A DNA stretch of 64,000 bases from Pseudoalteromonas umbrosa (GTDB lineage Bacteria; Pseudomonadota; Gammaproteobacteria; Enterobacterales; Alteromonadaceae), in the NCBI RefSeq assembly GCF_030125375.1, contig NZ_JASJUU010000007.1, positions 311,416 through 375,415 on the forward strand. Direction: 5' to 3'. Below, piece after piece: positions 9,046 to 17,650 of the stretch. Positions within the stretch are counted from its first letter, which is position 1. Every line of letters starts with the position of its first letter. Below the pieces are notes generated by a model. The model was given only the letters and a program-made list of their open reading frames with translations. It had not been told where the DNA came from and searched no databases. The position numbers and the translations under genes are program-made.

Positions 9046-10698
9046 GCTGTTTTCCAGTTCTAACAAGGGCGCACTGAAAAAATACCCTTGCGCACCATCA
9101 ACACCAAGGCGCTTGATACAGTTAAACTCATCTTGCGTTTCTACACCCACCGCATAAACCGGCACTTGCAATTTTCTGGCTTGACCTACTATCTGCTTAA
9201 CTACTGCACGCCGCTTAGCGCATCCATTAATACCGTGAATGAGCTCAAAGGCCAACTTGATGCCCTTTACACTATGCAGCCTTTGCAGTTGAATAACATC
9301 TAATGGTTTATTAACGTGATCCAACACCACATTAGTACCCAGCAGTACCAGCGAAGAAAAAAACTGCTCAAAGTATTCTTTATGTTGATAATAGTCATTT
9401 ATCATCAGTTCCAGAGTTACATCACTTGCTCGGCCTGAATCCTTCAAAGCCCCTATCAGCCAGCTTAAAAATACACTATTGGACCAGTTCACTACATGTA
9501 AATTAACACTCACCGAAAAACCTCTCGGCTCTTTAGATAAAACTTTTAATGCTTGTTTAACAATGGCCTTATCGAGTTCAACTAAATGCTCATTGTGGTG
9601 TATCTTATGAATAAATTGCCCCGCAGTGATCAAGCCTAGCGTTTTATGCCTAACACGTAATAACGCTTCACTTTGGATAACATCTTGTGATTTGAACTCA
9701 AATAATGGCTGACAAAAAAGTACAAATCGCCCAGCGCGGATATCTTCCATTATATGCACTTCCGCATCGAGTAAACTCGATGCTAACGTATAATTTAGTG
9801 GAAGCATATGTATATGTTGCCAAACATGATTTTGTGCAATACTTAAAGAAGATCTAGCAATTTGATACACTTGTGTTTGGTCAGCACCTTCACCATAAAA
9901 ACATGCACCGCACTTAACCGCACTACGTGATAAATCTCCACGAAAGGCAAGTAATGCTTGATATACAACTTCATGTAAGCGTTTGATCGCTTGCTCAACT
10001 TCATTCTTACTTAACGCACCAAGTGTGACGGTCAAAGTGCCTGAAGATAGATATTTAGCAGAACAATATTGGTACTTATTGAAACACTTCGCCAAAGTAA
10101 CACTAAAATGGCTTTGTGGTTCAATATGCTTCGGCAGCTCACAGCGCCACTTAAACATCGCAAACATCGTCACTTGTTGCTCTGTTGTAACAGGTATTCG
10201 CGCTGCAGCCTCCTCTTTATCACCTCGTTTTTTAGGCGTATTTAGCTTGTTCATCTGGCGACGCTCTACATAGCGTTTGCGCTGATTTACATATAAAACA
10301 CCAAACCCAGCCCCCACTCCAAAAATAACTGTGTTTATCCAAATACCCCACGTTAACCCTCTACTAATCATTTGAGTTGGGTACATGTTCATTGACTGTT
10401 CGCCAACTTTAAAATGATACGCCGAGGAGAACCATGAAATGAAAACATCATTACTAGGGAAAACACTAAAGCCATGTTGTTTAGCCAACATGCTGAGCTC
10501 TTGAGGGGGTATAGAAACAATATAATAAGACAACTGCGTATCTAAGCCCTTCGCTTCTTCATCAATCCAAGTGTTGGTCGATTGTATCACCACTAAATTA
10601 CTCACTATGAGCAATATACTCCAAGCAAACAAAAACACGTACTCACGTTTGGCGATGTGTTTAGTTAGCGCGAAGTGAAACATAATACTGGCTGCCAT
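9037..10698 (-). CDS. csrD: CsrD/MshH-like membrane protein with degenerate GGDEF and EAL domains
   Basis: CsrD directs RNase E to degrade the CsrB/C regulatory RNAs, and needs neither c-di-GMP synthesis nor hydrolysis. Here about 553 residues show two membrane segments (about 18-37 and 114-133) enclosing a short periplasmic loop, a degraded GGDEF region (about 180-300, no GGDEF motif) and an EAL-fold domain from about 310. The EAL signature starts normally (SEALLRVR, NLHVVNWS) but key catalytic motifs are broken: DDFG reads DHVN, the KID lysine region reads KLAF, and AEGVE reads AVGVE. Catalysis is therefore unlikely. Position next to ssb matches mshH in Vibrio, and csrD is next to mreB in E. 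coli. ATG at 10698 is preferred over the TTG before it. Confidence 0.82.
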   Translation of the reverse strand: MAASIMFHFALTKHIAKREYVFLFAWSILLIVSNLVVIQSTNTWIDEEAKGLDTQLSYYIVSIPPQELSMLAKQHGFSVFPSNDVFISWFSSAYHFKVGEQSMNMYPTQMISRGLTWGIWINTVIFGVGAGFGVLYVNQRKRYVERRQMNKLNTPKKRGDKEEAAARIPVTTEQQVTMFAMFKWRCELPKHIEPQSHFSVTLAKCFNKYQYCSAKYLSSGTLTVTLGALSKNEVEQAIKRLHEVVYQALLAFRGDLSRSAVKCGACFYGEGADQTQVYQIARSSLSIAQNHVWQHIHMLPLNYTLASSLLDAEVHIMEDIRAGRFVLFCQPLFEFKSQDVIQSEALLRVRHKTLGLITAGQFIHKIHHNEHLVELDKAIVKQALKVLSKEPRGFSVSVNLHVVNWSNSVFLSWLIGALKDSGRASDVTLELMINDYYQHKEYFEQFFSSLVLLGTNVVLDHVNKPLDVIQLQRLHSVKGIKLAFELIHGINGCAKRRAVVKQIVGQARKLQVPVYAVGVETQDEFNCIKRLGVDGAQGYFFSAPLLELENSLN

Positions 10699-10701
10699 CA
10701 A

Positions 10702-11398
10702 GGAATCTGATTAAAGTTTTGTTCAATCTATTACAAAACTCAAGGCAACCTAATTAAGATTCCCAAAAGCCGCTGATCTTGAATGTATTATTTTTTAGGA
10801 TAATAAATGAAACAGGTAGCAAAAAGACCATGAAAGAGCTCACTACTTCTGAGCGTCATAACGAACCACAATTTTGGCCTGAGTTTCAAAGCTATTTCCC
10901 TATGTACAAATGCTCACATACTCTATTTATGTTATCTCAATACGCTTAACACAACTCTGGTTATGGCTTAGTCATCATAATGTAGTAAAAATACGAAAAC
11001 TACATTTAATTGCTACCATACAATATCTGACAAAATAAGTTTTTTAAGTGAGCTCGAATAAATGCTCATGCTTGCATTAATTGCTCTTGAAGATGAGCGT
11101 ATAGTGAATCTCAGCAGAGAGAGGCAAACACTCATCGAGGTTGGCGAACTTTAACAAGGACACAATGCACTTCGGCGCGCTAAACAGGCTACAGACACTT
11201 TATTGTAAGGCATGATTGACTTTTAAAACTAACACCGACCTCTTTTAAAGTTGTACACCATCGAAGTAACCTATGGAGCAAACAGTTACTTTGATTACCC
11301 CAACTTATATTTGGAAAGTTAAACCCTTCAATTTCATGTTGGAAGCTTTTCACTGCTTTATTAACTAAGCGCTTAATCATTACCTTTCTAATAACATT
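10702..11398. other. Gene-free stretch between csrD and ssb
   Basis: About 700 bases without a convincing gene. The longest forward reading frame with a start is only 39 codons plus stop (10830-10949, beginning MKELTTSERHNEPQF), with no recognisable family; others of 30 and 16 codons follow. An inverted repeat AATGTAGT / ACTACATT lies at 10979-11006. The string of short broken frames looks more like decayed DNA than a regulatory leader. It must also hold the csrD promoter. Confidence 0.5.
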
Positions 11399-11424
11399 AA
11401 AAAAGCCGCTATTTAGCGGCTTTT
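11399..11424 (-). terminator. Rho-independent terminator of ssb
   Basis: AAAAGCCGCTA / TAGCGGCTTTT stem, followed on the minus strand by a run of six T. It lies 33 bases after the ssb stop codon. Confidence 0.9.
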
Positions 11425-11456
11425 AAGTTTTCAAATAACTTTATATTTGTCTTTGA

Positions 11457-12125
11457 TCAGAATGGAATATCGTCGTCAAAGTCAATTGGTGGCTCCATAG
11501 GGTTAGAAGCACTACCTTGCTGCTGAGGTGCAAAGCCACCTTGAGGCTGTCCACTCTGCGCAGGTGCACTTTGAGATTGTCCACCACCAAAGTTATTATT
11601 TTGCGGCTGAGGCGCACTTTGCTGAGGCGCTTGTTGCTGTGGTGCAAAGCCACCCTGCTGTGCTGCAGGTTGTTGACCATATTGCTGCTGATTATTTTGC
11701 TGAGGCGCAAAACCACCACCTTGCTGCTGTCCGTAACCGCCTTGGTTACCGCCAGATTGATATTGACCACCTTGCTCATTGCGGCCACCAAGCATTTGCA
11801 TTTGACCGCCCATGTCTACGACGATCTCAGTTGTATATTTGTCTTGACCACTTTGATCGGTCCACTTACGCGTTTGCAAACGACCTTCAATATATACTTG
11901 TGAGCCCTTACGTAAGTATTCACCAGCCACTTCAGCTAATTTACCGAATAACACAACTCGGTGCCACTCAGTACGCTCTTGCAGCTGACCTGTGTTTTTG
12001 TCTTTCCAACTATCTGTGGTTGCAATACTAATGTTCGCTACACCGTTGCCGTTAGGCATATATCGAACTTCAGGATCTTGGCCTAGGTTACCTACCAAGA
12101 TTACTTTATTCACACCGCGTGCCAT
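11457..12125 (-). CDS. ssb: Single-stranded DNA-binding protein
   Basis: Homotetrameric SSB that coats single-stranded DNA and recruits repair proteins. The OB fold covers about residues 1-110 (MARGVNKVILVGNLGQDPEVRY at the N-terminus). A long intrinsically disordered linker rich in Gln, Gly, Pro and Asn follows, with repeated GGFAPQQ units, and the protein ends in the acidic partner-binding tip DFDDDIPF. Length 222 is longer than E. coli SSB (178) because of the linker. The low-complexity linker makes spurious long frames in other phases. I see no LexA box in its short leader. Confidence 0.98.
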   Translation of the reverse strand: MARGVNKVILVGNLGQDPEVRYMPNGNGVANISIATTDSWKDKNTGQLQERTEWHRVVLFGKLAEVAGEYLRKGSQVYIEGRLQTRKWTDQSGQDKYTTEIVVDMGGQMQMLGGRNEQGGQYQSGGNQGGYGQQQGGGFAPQQNNQQQYGQQPAAQQGGFAPQQQAPQQSAPQPQNNNFGGGQSQSAPAQSGQPQGGFAPQQQGSASNPMEPPIDFDDDIPF

Positions 12126-12235
12126 GGCACCCTCTCCTCACACAATTACAAGCATTGCTTAGTTTAACTCTCTCTAACGATTGTATACCGATTGCGCTTC
12201 GAATTCGACTCCTCATCGCGCCTCGTTCCTCGTTA

Positions 12236-13600
12236 TTAAGAATATAAAATTTGCTTCGCTTGGTTTAAATCAAATTTACTTTCATCCACTTTTAAATAAG
12301 CGCGATTTTCTTCACTGACCACAGTCGCCTCTAGCACGCCCGGTAATGTAACTAGTTTATCAGCAAGTGTTTGTGCATGCTGAGGTTTATCGAGTTCTGT
12401 TACAAAGCTCAACGCTTTACTACGTGGAGGGACTTGCATGCGCCATGCAATAGCCAGCCATATTACCCCAATTCCTGCTGCCGCAGCAAATACAGTTTGC
12501 GTCTCATAATTCTGTGCTAAATAACCGCCAAGAACACCACCTAAAAAGGCACCTAAAAACTGCCCAGAAGAAAACACCCCCATGGCAGAGCCTTTTTGAT
12601 TTGCTGGTGAAATACGAGAAACAAGTGCAGGCATGGTCGCTTCTAAGAAGTTAAATGCAATAAAGTACAGCGTCATTGACAGTGCTATGCCCCACAACGA
12701 GTCAGACAGCCATATCAGTAATAAAGTACTGACACTCAGCATGGCAACAGCGCCTAAAAACACCTGCTTTTCTTTTTGTTTCTTTATTGCGATCATCATC
12801 ATAGGTGCCATCAAAACAAACGCAAGTATCAATACAGGAATATATATTTGCCAATGAGATTGTGCATCTAGCCCGTCATCAATCAATTTCGCGGGTAACA
12901 CAACAAATAATGTAGTCAGCGTCAGGTGCAACATTAATACACCAAGATCTAAACGTAGTAATTGCGGGTGCTTAACTAGATTTTTAATATCGACCAGTGA
13001 CGCAACCGTGTCACCTTTAGGTGCTTTATGCACCGCATTAGGCACCACAAACAAGACAATTAAGATGCCGACCACAGCCAATATCGCGGTCAACCAGAAG
13101 ACCCCTGCAATACCAAAAGCAGCGGCAACCATAGGGCCGACTAACATGGCTACAGCAAAACTCAGCCCGATGCACATGCCGATCACCGCCATCACTTTAG
13201 GTCGCTGTTCATCACGACTTAAATCAGATGCAAGCGCAAGCAAAGCGCTGGCAATAGCGCCCATTCCCTGTAGCGCTCGACCCGCTGTCACCCAGTAAAT
13301 AGATTCCGCGGTAGCAGCAATGACAGAGCCAATTGCAAATACCACAAGACCGCCAATAATGATTGGTTTGCGGCCAAACTTATCTGACAGCCATCCCATT
13401 GGGATCTGTAAAAGCGCCTGTGTTAAACCATACGCACCAATAGCCAGTCCAATCCAAAGAAGCGAAACATCTTCGAATGAATCACTATAGATCGCCAATA
13501 CTGGCATCAGCATAAACAAGCCGAGCATGCGAAAAGCAAAGACTCCCGCCAGTGAAAAAGCGGCGCGTTTTTCAATTTGGTTCAAAGATTGATTGGACAT
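12236..13600 (-). CDS. MFS transporter with C-terminal YAM-like domain (YajR-type)
   Basis: Major facilitator superfamily drug/proton antiporter-like protein with 12 predicted membrane helices. Motif A appears as GWLSDKFGRKPII after helix 2, as in YajR. After the last helix (about residue 385) a soluble tail of roughly 65 residues (KLVTLPGVLEATVVSEENR) fits the ferredoxin-like YAM domain of YajR. Substrate is unknown. The start is placed at ATG 13600 (MSNQSLNQIEKR); a TTG six codons earlier is possible but no ribosome site supports it. The gene is upstream of ssb on the same strand, 110 bases away. Confidence 0.87.
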   Translation of the reverse strand: MSNQSLNQIEKRAAFSLAGVFAFRMLGLFMLMPVLAIYSDSFEDVSLLWIGLAIGAYGLTQALLQIPMGWLSDKFGRKPIIIGGLVVFAIGSVIAATAESIYWVTAGRALQGMGAIASALLALASDLSRDEQRPKVMAVIGMCIGLSFAVAMLVGPMVAAAFGIAGVFWLTAILAVVGILIVLFVVPNAVHKAPKGDTVASLVDIKNLVKHPQLLRLDLGVLMLHLTLTTLFVVLPAKLIDDGLDAQSHWQIYIPVLILAFVLMAPMMMIAIKKQKEKQVFLGAVAMLSVSTLLLIWLSDSLWGIALSMTLYFIAFNFLEATMPALVSRISPANQKGSAMGVFSSGQFLGAFLGGVLGGYLAQNYETQTVFAAAAGIGVIWLAIAWRMQVPPRSKALSFVTELDKPQHAQTLADKLVTLPGVLEATVVSEENRAYLKVDESKFDLNQAKQILYS

Positions 13601-13652
13601 AAAGTAATGTAAAGTCAAACAGTAAAAAATCGCGAGCTAGTTTAGCAAAAAC

Positions 13653-14405
13653 TCAGTCTAACTGATATTTTTTTAATATTTCACTAAACCGCCCAGTTTT
13701 ATTCAGTCTGTTATACGCGCTGACTAAGTGTTCTAGTTGCTTGTCAGACACACTTTTTTTACTAAATGCAAAATAGACCGGTGATTGGTTCACTACCAGC
13801 GGTGCGATTTTTATGGTCATAAAGTCAGGATGATTTGTTGACTGAAAAATAATATTAAATTTTTCTTCCAAAAAACCGGCTATACGCCCGTGTTTGAGCA
13901 AACTAAGCTTGGTTTGATTATCAGGGACAAAGATAAACTGGGTTTCATCGCCTAACCGTTTACTATACCTTTCAGTAAAAGTGCGCCCGTAAAATGCACC
14001 TTGTTGTATCGCAACAGGAACGGGTAAAGAAAACAAATCATCCATGCTGTCAACGTCAAACATGCGTTCTGCATTCATTGCGAACACTATGGTTTCCATG
14101 CGCTGAGGACCCACAAAATAGGCAAACTCTGTACGCGCTTGCGTGCGGGTAACGCTGAGTACTAAGTCAATATTACCCGCTTCAAGCATTTTCAATGAAC
14201 GTCCCCATGGAATACTGACGAACTTATAACTACATCCCGCCTCATCCAATAAGGCTTTGGCAAAATCAACATCCATTCCGTGCCAGCCCTTTTCTTCATC
14301 CAAACGAGATTGCGCAGCGTAATTTTCAAATCGCACCGTCATTTCGCATGCCCACAAAGGTGGAAGAAAAAAAAGACTCAAAAGCAAAAAACGCACTTGC
14401 ACCAC
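13653..14405 (-). CDS. Periplasmic substrate-binding protein (SBP family 3-like)
   Basis: Solute-binding protein of the bacterial extracellular family 3 type, 250 residues. It has a hydrophobic signal segment (FLLLSLFFLPPLWAC), then the typical pattern WHGMDVDFAKALLDEAG, a WGRSLKMLEAGNIDLVLSVTRTQAR motif, and a second lobe with GRIAGFLEEKFN. Family members bind amino acids or similar small molecules, but no ABC permease or ATPase gene lies nearby, so this is one of the orphan binding proteins common in Alteromonadales. The start is uncertain: GTG codons at 14405 and 14396 are both possible. The cysteine after PLWA could be a signal peptide end or lipid site; the lipobox is poor. Confidence 0.82.
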   Translation of the reverse strand: MVQVRFLLLSLFFLPPLWACEMTVRFENYAAQSRLDEEKGWHGMDVDFAKALLDEAGCSYKFVSIPWGRSLKMLEAGNIDLVLSVTRTQARTEFAYFVGPQRMETIVFAMNAERMFDVDSMDDLFSLPVPVAIQQGAFYGRTFTERYSKRLGDETQFIFVPDNQTKLSLLKHGRIAGFLEEKFNIIFQSTNHPDFMTIKIAPLVVNQSPVYFAFSKKSVSDKQLEHLVSAYNRLNKTGRFSEILKKYQLD

Positions 14406-14581
14406 TCAGTAGGTGATATTCAAAAATAAGTTTAGTTGTTTATTTTTGCAAAAGCTTAATTTTGTATGTCGGATGCGCTAACATGCGCGCTTATTCCGTC
14501 TATTCTTGCAATCAACCTCAGCGAGTGAGCCAGTACATGGCTTAGCACGTATCAAGGGTGGAATAACCGCAGCTTTTAGTA

Positions 14582-14601
14582 TACTGTATGTGTATACAGC
14601 T
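14582..14601. promoter_or_regulatory. LexA (SOS) box upstream of uvrA
   Basis: CTGT-N8-ACAG with the sequence CTGTATGTGTATACAG, close to the gammaproteobacterial SOS consensus CTGTATATATATACAG. It lies about 160 bases before the uvrA start and 177 bases before the divergent gene, overlapping where the promoter spacer would be if CATAAT at 14605 is the -10. uvrA is a classic SOS gene, so the site is very likely functional. Confidence 0.9.
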
Positions 14602-14671
14602 ACCCATAATTTAGTTTGCAAACCCTAAGCGTGATCACCTAGGTTAATTAAGTACGTATCAAAGAACATAC

Positions 14672-14689
14672 ATTTCACAACTGTGAAAT
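14672..14689. promoter_or_regulatory. Perfect inverted repeat in the uvrA leader
   Basis: ATTTCACA-AC-TGTGAAAT, 8-bp arms with a 2-base spacer, 72 bases before uvrA. It has the form of a dimer operator. The arms are in the reverse order of a CRP site (TCACA before TGTGA), so CRP is not implied; the binding protein is unknown. Confidence 0.45.
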
Positions 14690-14760
14690 AGCAAACACCA
14701 TAAAACGGGGTGTACGTACCAATAATGGTTGCAAGCACATGAGATTCACATAAGGCCACT

Positions 14761-17580
14761 ATGGATAAAATAGAAGTAAGAGGTGCGCGTACGCACAACC
14801 TCAAAGACATCTCTTTAACTATCCCAAGAGACAAGTTAATTGTTATTACTGGACTGTCTGGTTCAGGAAAATCTTCTCTTGCTTTCGATACGTTATACGC
14901 CGAAGGCCAAAGACGCTATGTCGAGTCTCTTTCCGCTTATGCAAGACAGTTTTTATCCTTGATGGAAAAACCCGATGTTGATCACATCGAAGGACTTTCT
15001 CCGGCTATCTCCATCGAGCAAAAGTCTACGTCGCACAACCCACGCTCAACAGTGGGCACTATTACTGAGATCTACGACTATCTAAGATTGTTATTCGCCC
15101 GAGTCGGTGAGCCGCGCTGTCCAACACATGATCTGCCACTTAAAGCGCAAACAGTCAGCCAAATGGTAGATACCGCACTTGCTCAACCTGAGGGCAGCAA
15201 ACTCATGCTACTTGCACCTGTGGTGAAAAACCGTAAAGGTGAGCACGTTAAACTTTTGGAGCAGCTTGCCAGTCAAGGCTTTATCCGAGCACGTATTGAT
15301 GGAGAGGTATGCGATCTCTCTGATCCACCCACTTTGGAACTCCACAAAAAACATACTATTGAAGTTGTTGTTGACCGCTTTAAAGTAAAAGATGGCCTAC
15401 AACAGCGATTAGCCGAGTCCTTTGAAACAGCACTTGAATTAGCAGATGGTATTGCGCAAATCGCCAGTATGGATGATCCGGATGCAGAAGATTTAATTTT
15501 TTCTGCCAACTTTGCCTGCCCAACCTGTGGCTATGCCATGACCGAGTTAGAACCTCGCCTGTTTTCATTTAATAACCCAGCAGGTGCGTGCCAAAGCTGT
15601 GATGGCCTAGGTGTAAGACAGTATTTTGATCCCAATCGCGTCGTGCAAAACCCTGAGCTTAGCCTTGCAGGTGGCGCGATCAAGGGCTGGGATAAACGCA
15701 GCTTCTACTATTTTCAGATGCTGACGTCGGTTGCGCAACATTACGGATTCGATTTAGACATTCCGTTTGGTGAGCTCCCTGCATCCGCACAAAAAGTCGT
15801 ATTAGAAGGCTCAGGTAAAACGAAGATCGCATTTAGTTACCGAAATGATCGCGGGGACCTAATTACTCGCAACCATGAGTTTGAAGGCGTTTTAAATAAT
15901 ATGAATCGCCGTTATCATGAAACTGAATCTACCTCAGTACGTGAAGAGCTTGCTAAATACCAAACCAGCCAAGCCTGCCCTAGCTGTAATGGCTCGCGAC
16001 TGAGAGAAGAAGCGAGACATGTATTTATTGGTGATACCAATCTACCGGTCGTGACCACCATGAGCATTGGCGAAGCATGTCAGTTCTTTGAAGATCTCAC
16101 TTTATCAGGCCAAAAAGCACAAATCGCAGAAAAGGTACTCAAAGAGATCCGTGACAGACTGTCATTTTTAATTAACGTTGGTCTGAACTATCTCTCACTC
16201 GAACGCAGTGCCGATACCCTATCAGGGGGTGAGGCGCAAAGGATCAGGCTGGCAAGTCAAATTGGTGCAGGTCTGGTAGGCGTCATGTACGTCCTCGATG
16301 AGCCTTCAATTGGCTTACACCAAAGAGATAATGACAGACTTTTGAGTACACTTACACATCTTCGTGATTTGGGTAATACGGTTATCGTAGTTGAACATGA
16401 CGAAGATGCTATTCGCGCAGCCGATCACATCATCGATATTGGTCCAGGCGCTGGTGTACATGGCGGCCATGTGGTTGCTGAAGGCTCTCGTGATGACATC
16501 ATTGCAAACAAAGACTCGTTAACAGGCCAATACTTGGCGGGTACCAAGCAAATTGTTGTGCCACAGGAGCGTCACCAACCAAACGATAAATGGTTAGAGC
16601 TCTTTGGAGCCACAGGGAATAACTTAAAAAATGTCGATTTAAAGATCCCATTTGGTTTGATGACTTGCGTCACAGGTGTATCTGGCTCTGGTAAATCAAC
16701 ACTGATCAACGATACCCTTTACAAACTTGCACATCGCGCGTTGAACGGTGCAACCGTGTCAGAACCCGCACCGCATAAAGACATTCAAGGCTTGGATCAT
16801 TTTGATAAAGTCATCGACATTGATCAAAGCCCAATTGGCCGCACACCTCGTTCTAATCCAGCAACATATACTGGGATCTTCACCGCGATCAGAGAGTTGT
16901 TTGCTGGTACTCAAGAGGCACGCTCTCGCGGTTACAAAGTTGGTCGCTTTAGTTTTAATGTGAAAGGCGGACGCTGTGAAGCCTGTCAGGGTGACGGCGT
17001 ATTAAAAGTTGAAATGCACTTTTTACCGGATGTGTATGTCCCTTGTGATGTATGTACAGGCAAACGCTACAATCGTGAAACACTTGAGGTACTTTATAAA
17101 GGTAAAAACATTCATGAAGTACTCGAGATGACCGTGGAAGATGCACGAGAGTTCTTTGATAAGATCCCAGCGATTAAACGCAAGCTACAAACATTGATGG
17201 ATGTTGGCTTGTCTTATATCCGACTTGGTCAAGCTGCAACAACGCTATCAGGTGGTGAAGCTCAGCGAGTTAAGTTAGCAAGAGAGCTTTCGAAGCGTGA
17301 TACAGGTAAAACCCTATATATTCTTGATGAGCCAACCACAGGTTTGCACTTCCATGATATCCAACAATTATTGGTAGTCCTGCACCGTTTACGTGATCAT
17401 GGTAATACCGTGGTTGTGATCGAGCATAACTTAGATGTGATCAAAACTGCGGACTGGATTGTCGATCTTGGCCCTGAGGGTGGTTCAGGTGGCGGGCAAA
17501 TTTTAGTATCAGGCACACCAGAAGACGTCGCGCAACACCCGCAATCGCACACTGGTCGTTATCTTAACCCTATGTTATAA
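14761..17580 (+). CDS. uvrA: Excinuclease ABC subunit A
   Basis: DNA damage-recognition ATPase of nucleotide excision repair; with UvrB it scans for bulky lesions. The 939-residue protein carries two ABC ATPase modules: Walker A GLSGSGKSS at 31-39 and GVSGSGKST near 640, and two LSGGEAQR signatures. Zinc-binding CxxC pairs are seen in CPTCGYAM and CEACQGDG with CDVCTGKR. Length and order of motifs are normal. AAGG precedes the ATG by five bases. A LexA box upstream predicts SOS induction. A good terminator follows. Confidence 0.98.
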   Translation: MDKIEVRGARTHNLKDISLTIPRDKLIVITGLSGSGKSSLAFDTLYAEGQRRYVESLSAYARQFLSLMEKPDVDHIEGLSPAISIEQKSTSHNPRSTVGTITEIYDYLRLLFARVGEPRCPTHDLPLKAQTVSQMVDTALAQPEGSKLMLLAPVVKNRKGEHVKLLEQLASQGFIRARIDGEVCDLSDPPTLELHKKHTIEVVVDRFKVKDGLQQRLAESFETALELADGIAQIASMDDPDAEDLIFSANFACPTCGYAMTELEPRLFSFNNPAGACQSCDGLGVRQYFDPNRVVQNPELSLAGGAIKGWDKRSFYYFQMLTSVAQHYGFDLDIPFGELPASAQKVVLEGSGKTKIAFSYRNDRGDLITRNHEFEGVLNNMNRRYHETESTSVREELAKYQTSQACPSCNGSRLREEARHVFIGDTNLPVVTTMSIGEACQFFEDLTLSGQKAQIAEKVLKEIRDRLSFLINVGLNYLSLERSADTLSGGEAQRIRLASQIGAGLVGVMYVLDEPSIGLHQRDNDRLLSTLTHLRDLGNTVIVVEHDEDAIRAADHIIDIGPGAGVHGGHVVAEGSRDDIIANKDSLTGQYLAGTKQIVVPQERHQPNDKWLELFGATGNNLKNVDLKIPFGLMTCVTGVSGSGKSTLINDTLYKLAHRALNGATVSEPAPHKDIQGLDHFDKVIDIDQSPIGRTPRSNPATYTGIFTAIRELFAGTQEARSRGYKVGRFSFNVKGGRCEACQGDGVLKVEMHFLPDVYVPCDVCTGKRYNRETLEVLYKGKNIHEVLEMTVEDAREFFDKIPAIKRKLQTLMDVGLSYIRLGQAATTLSGGEAQRVKLARELSKRDTGKTLYILDEPTTGLHFHDIQQLLVVLHRLRDHGNTVVVIEHNLDVIKTADWIVDLGPEGGSGGGQILVSGTPEDVAQHPQSHTGRYLNPML

Positions 17581-17587
17581 CTAACCA

Positions 17588-17626
17588 GTCGCAGTGGTAA
17601 TACATTCACCACTGCGACTTAGTTTT
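17588..17626 (+). terminator. Terminator of uvrA
   Basis: Perfect 11-bp stem GTCGCAGTGGT / ACCACTGCGAC with a 9-base loop, followed by TTAGTTTT, eight bases after the uvrA stop. Confidence 0.8.
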
Positions 17627-17650
17627 AAACAGTAGGGAATTAAAATAACA

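Larger units (their letters stand above)
14406..14760. other. Divergent control region between the binding protein gene and uvrA
   Basis: 355 bases with no gene. It holds the LexA box (14582-14601) and a second perfect inverted repeat (14672-14689), listed separately. A weak -10-like CATAAT at 14605-14610 sits just after the LexA box. Confidence 0.6.

Noticed and set aside
11189..11380. 63-codon minus-strand frame before the ssb terminator
   Set aside because: No ribosome site, no family likeness, and it lies downstream of the terminator in a decayed stretch.
11441..12031. Several long reading frames on both strands inside ssb
   Set aside because: They arise from the repeated CAG/GGT-rich linker of SSB and have no start signals or recognisable domains.
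14625..14834. 69-codon frame antisense to the uvrA leader and start
   Set aside because: Overlaps the uvrA start and the operator-like repeat; no support.
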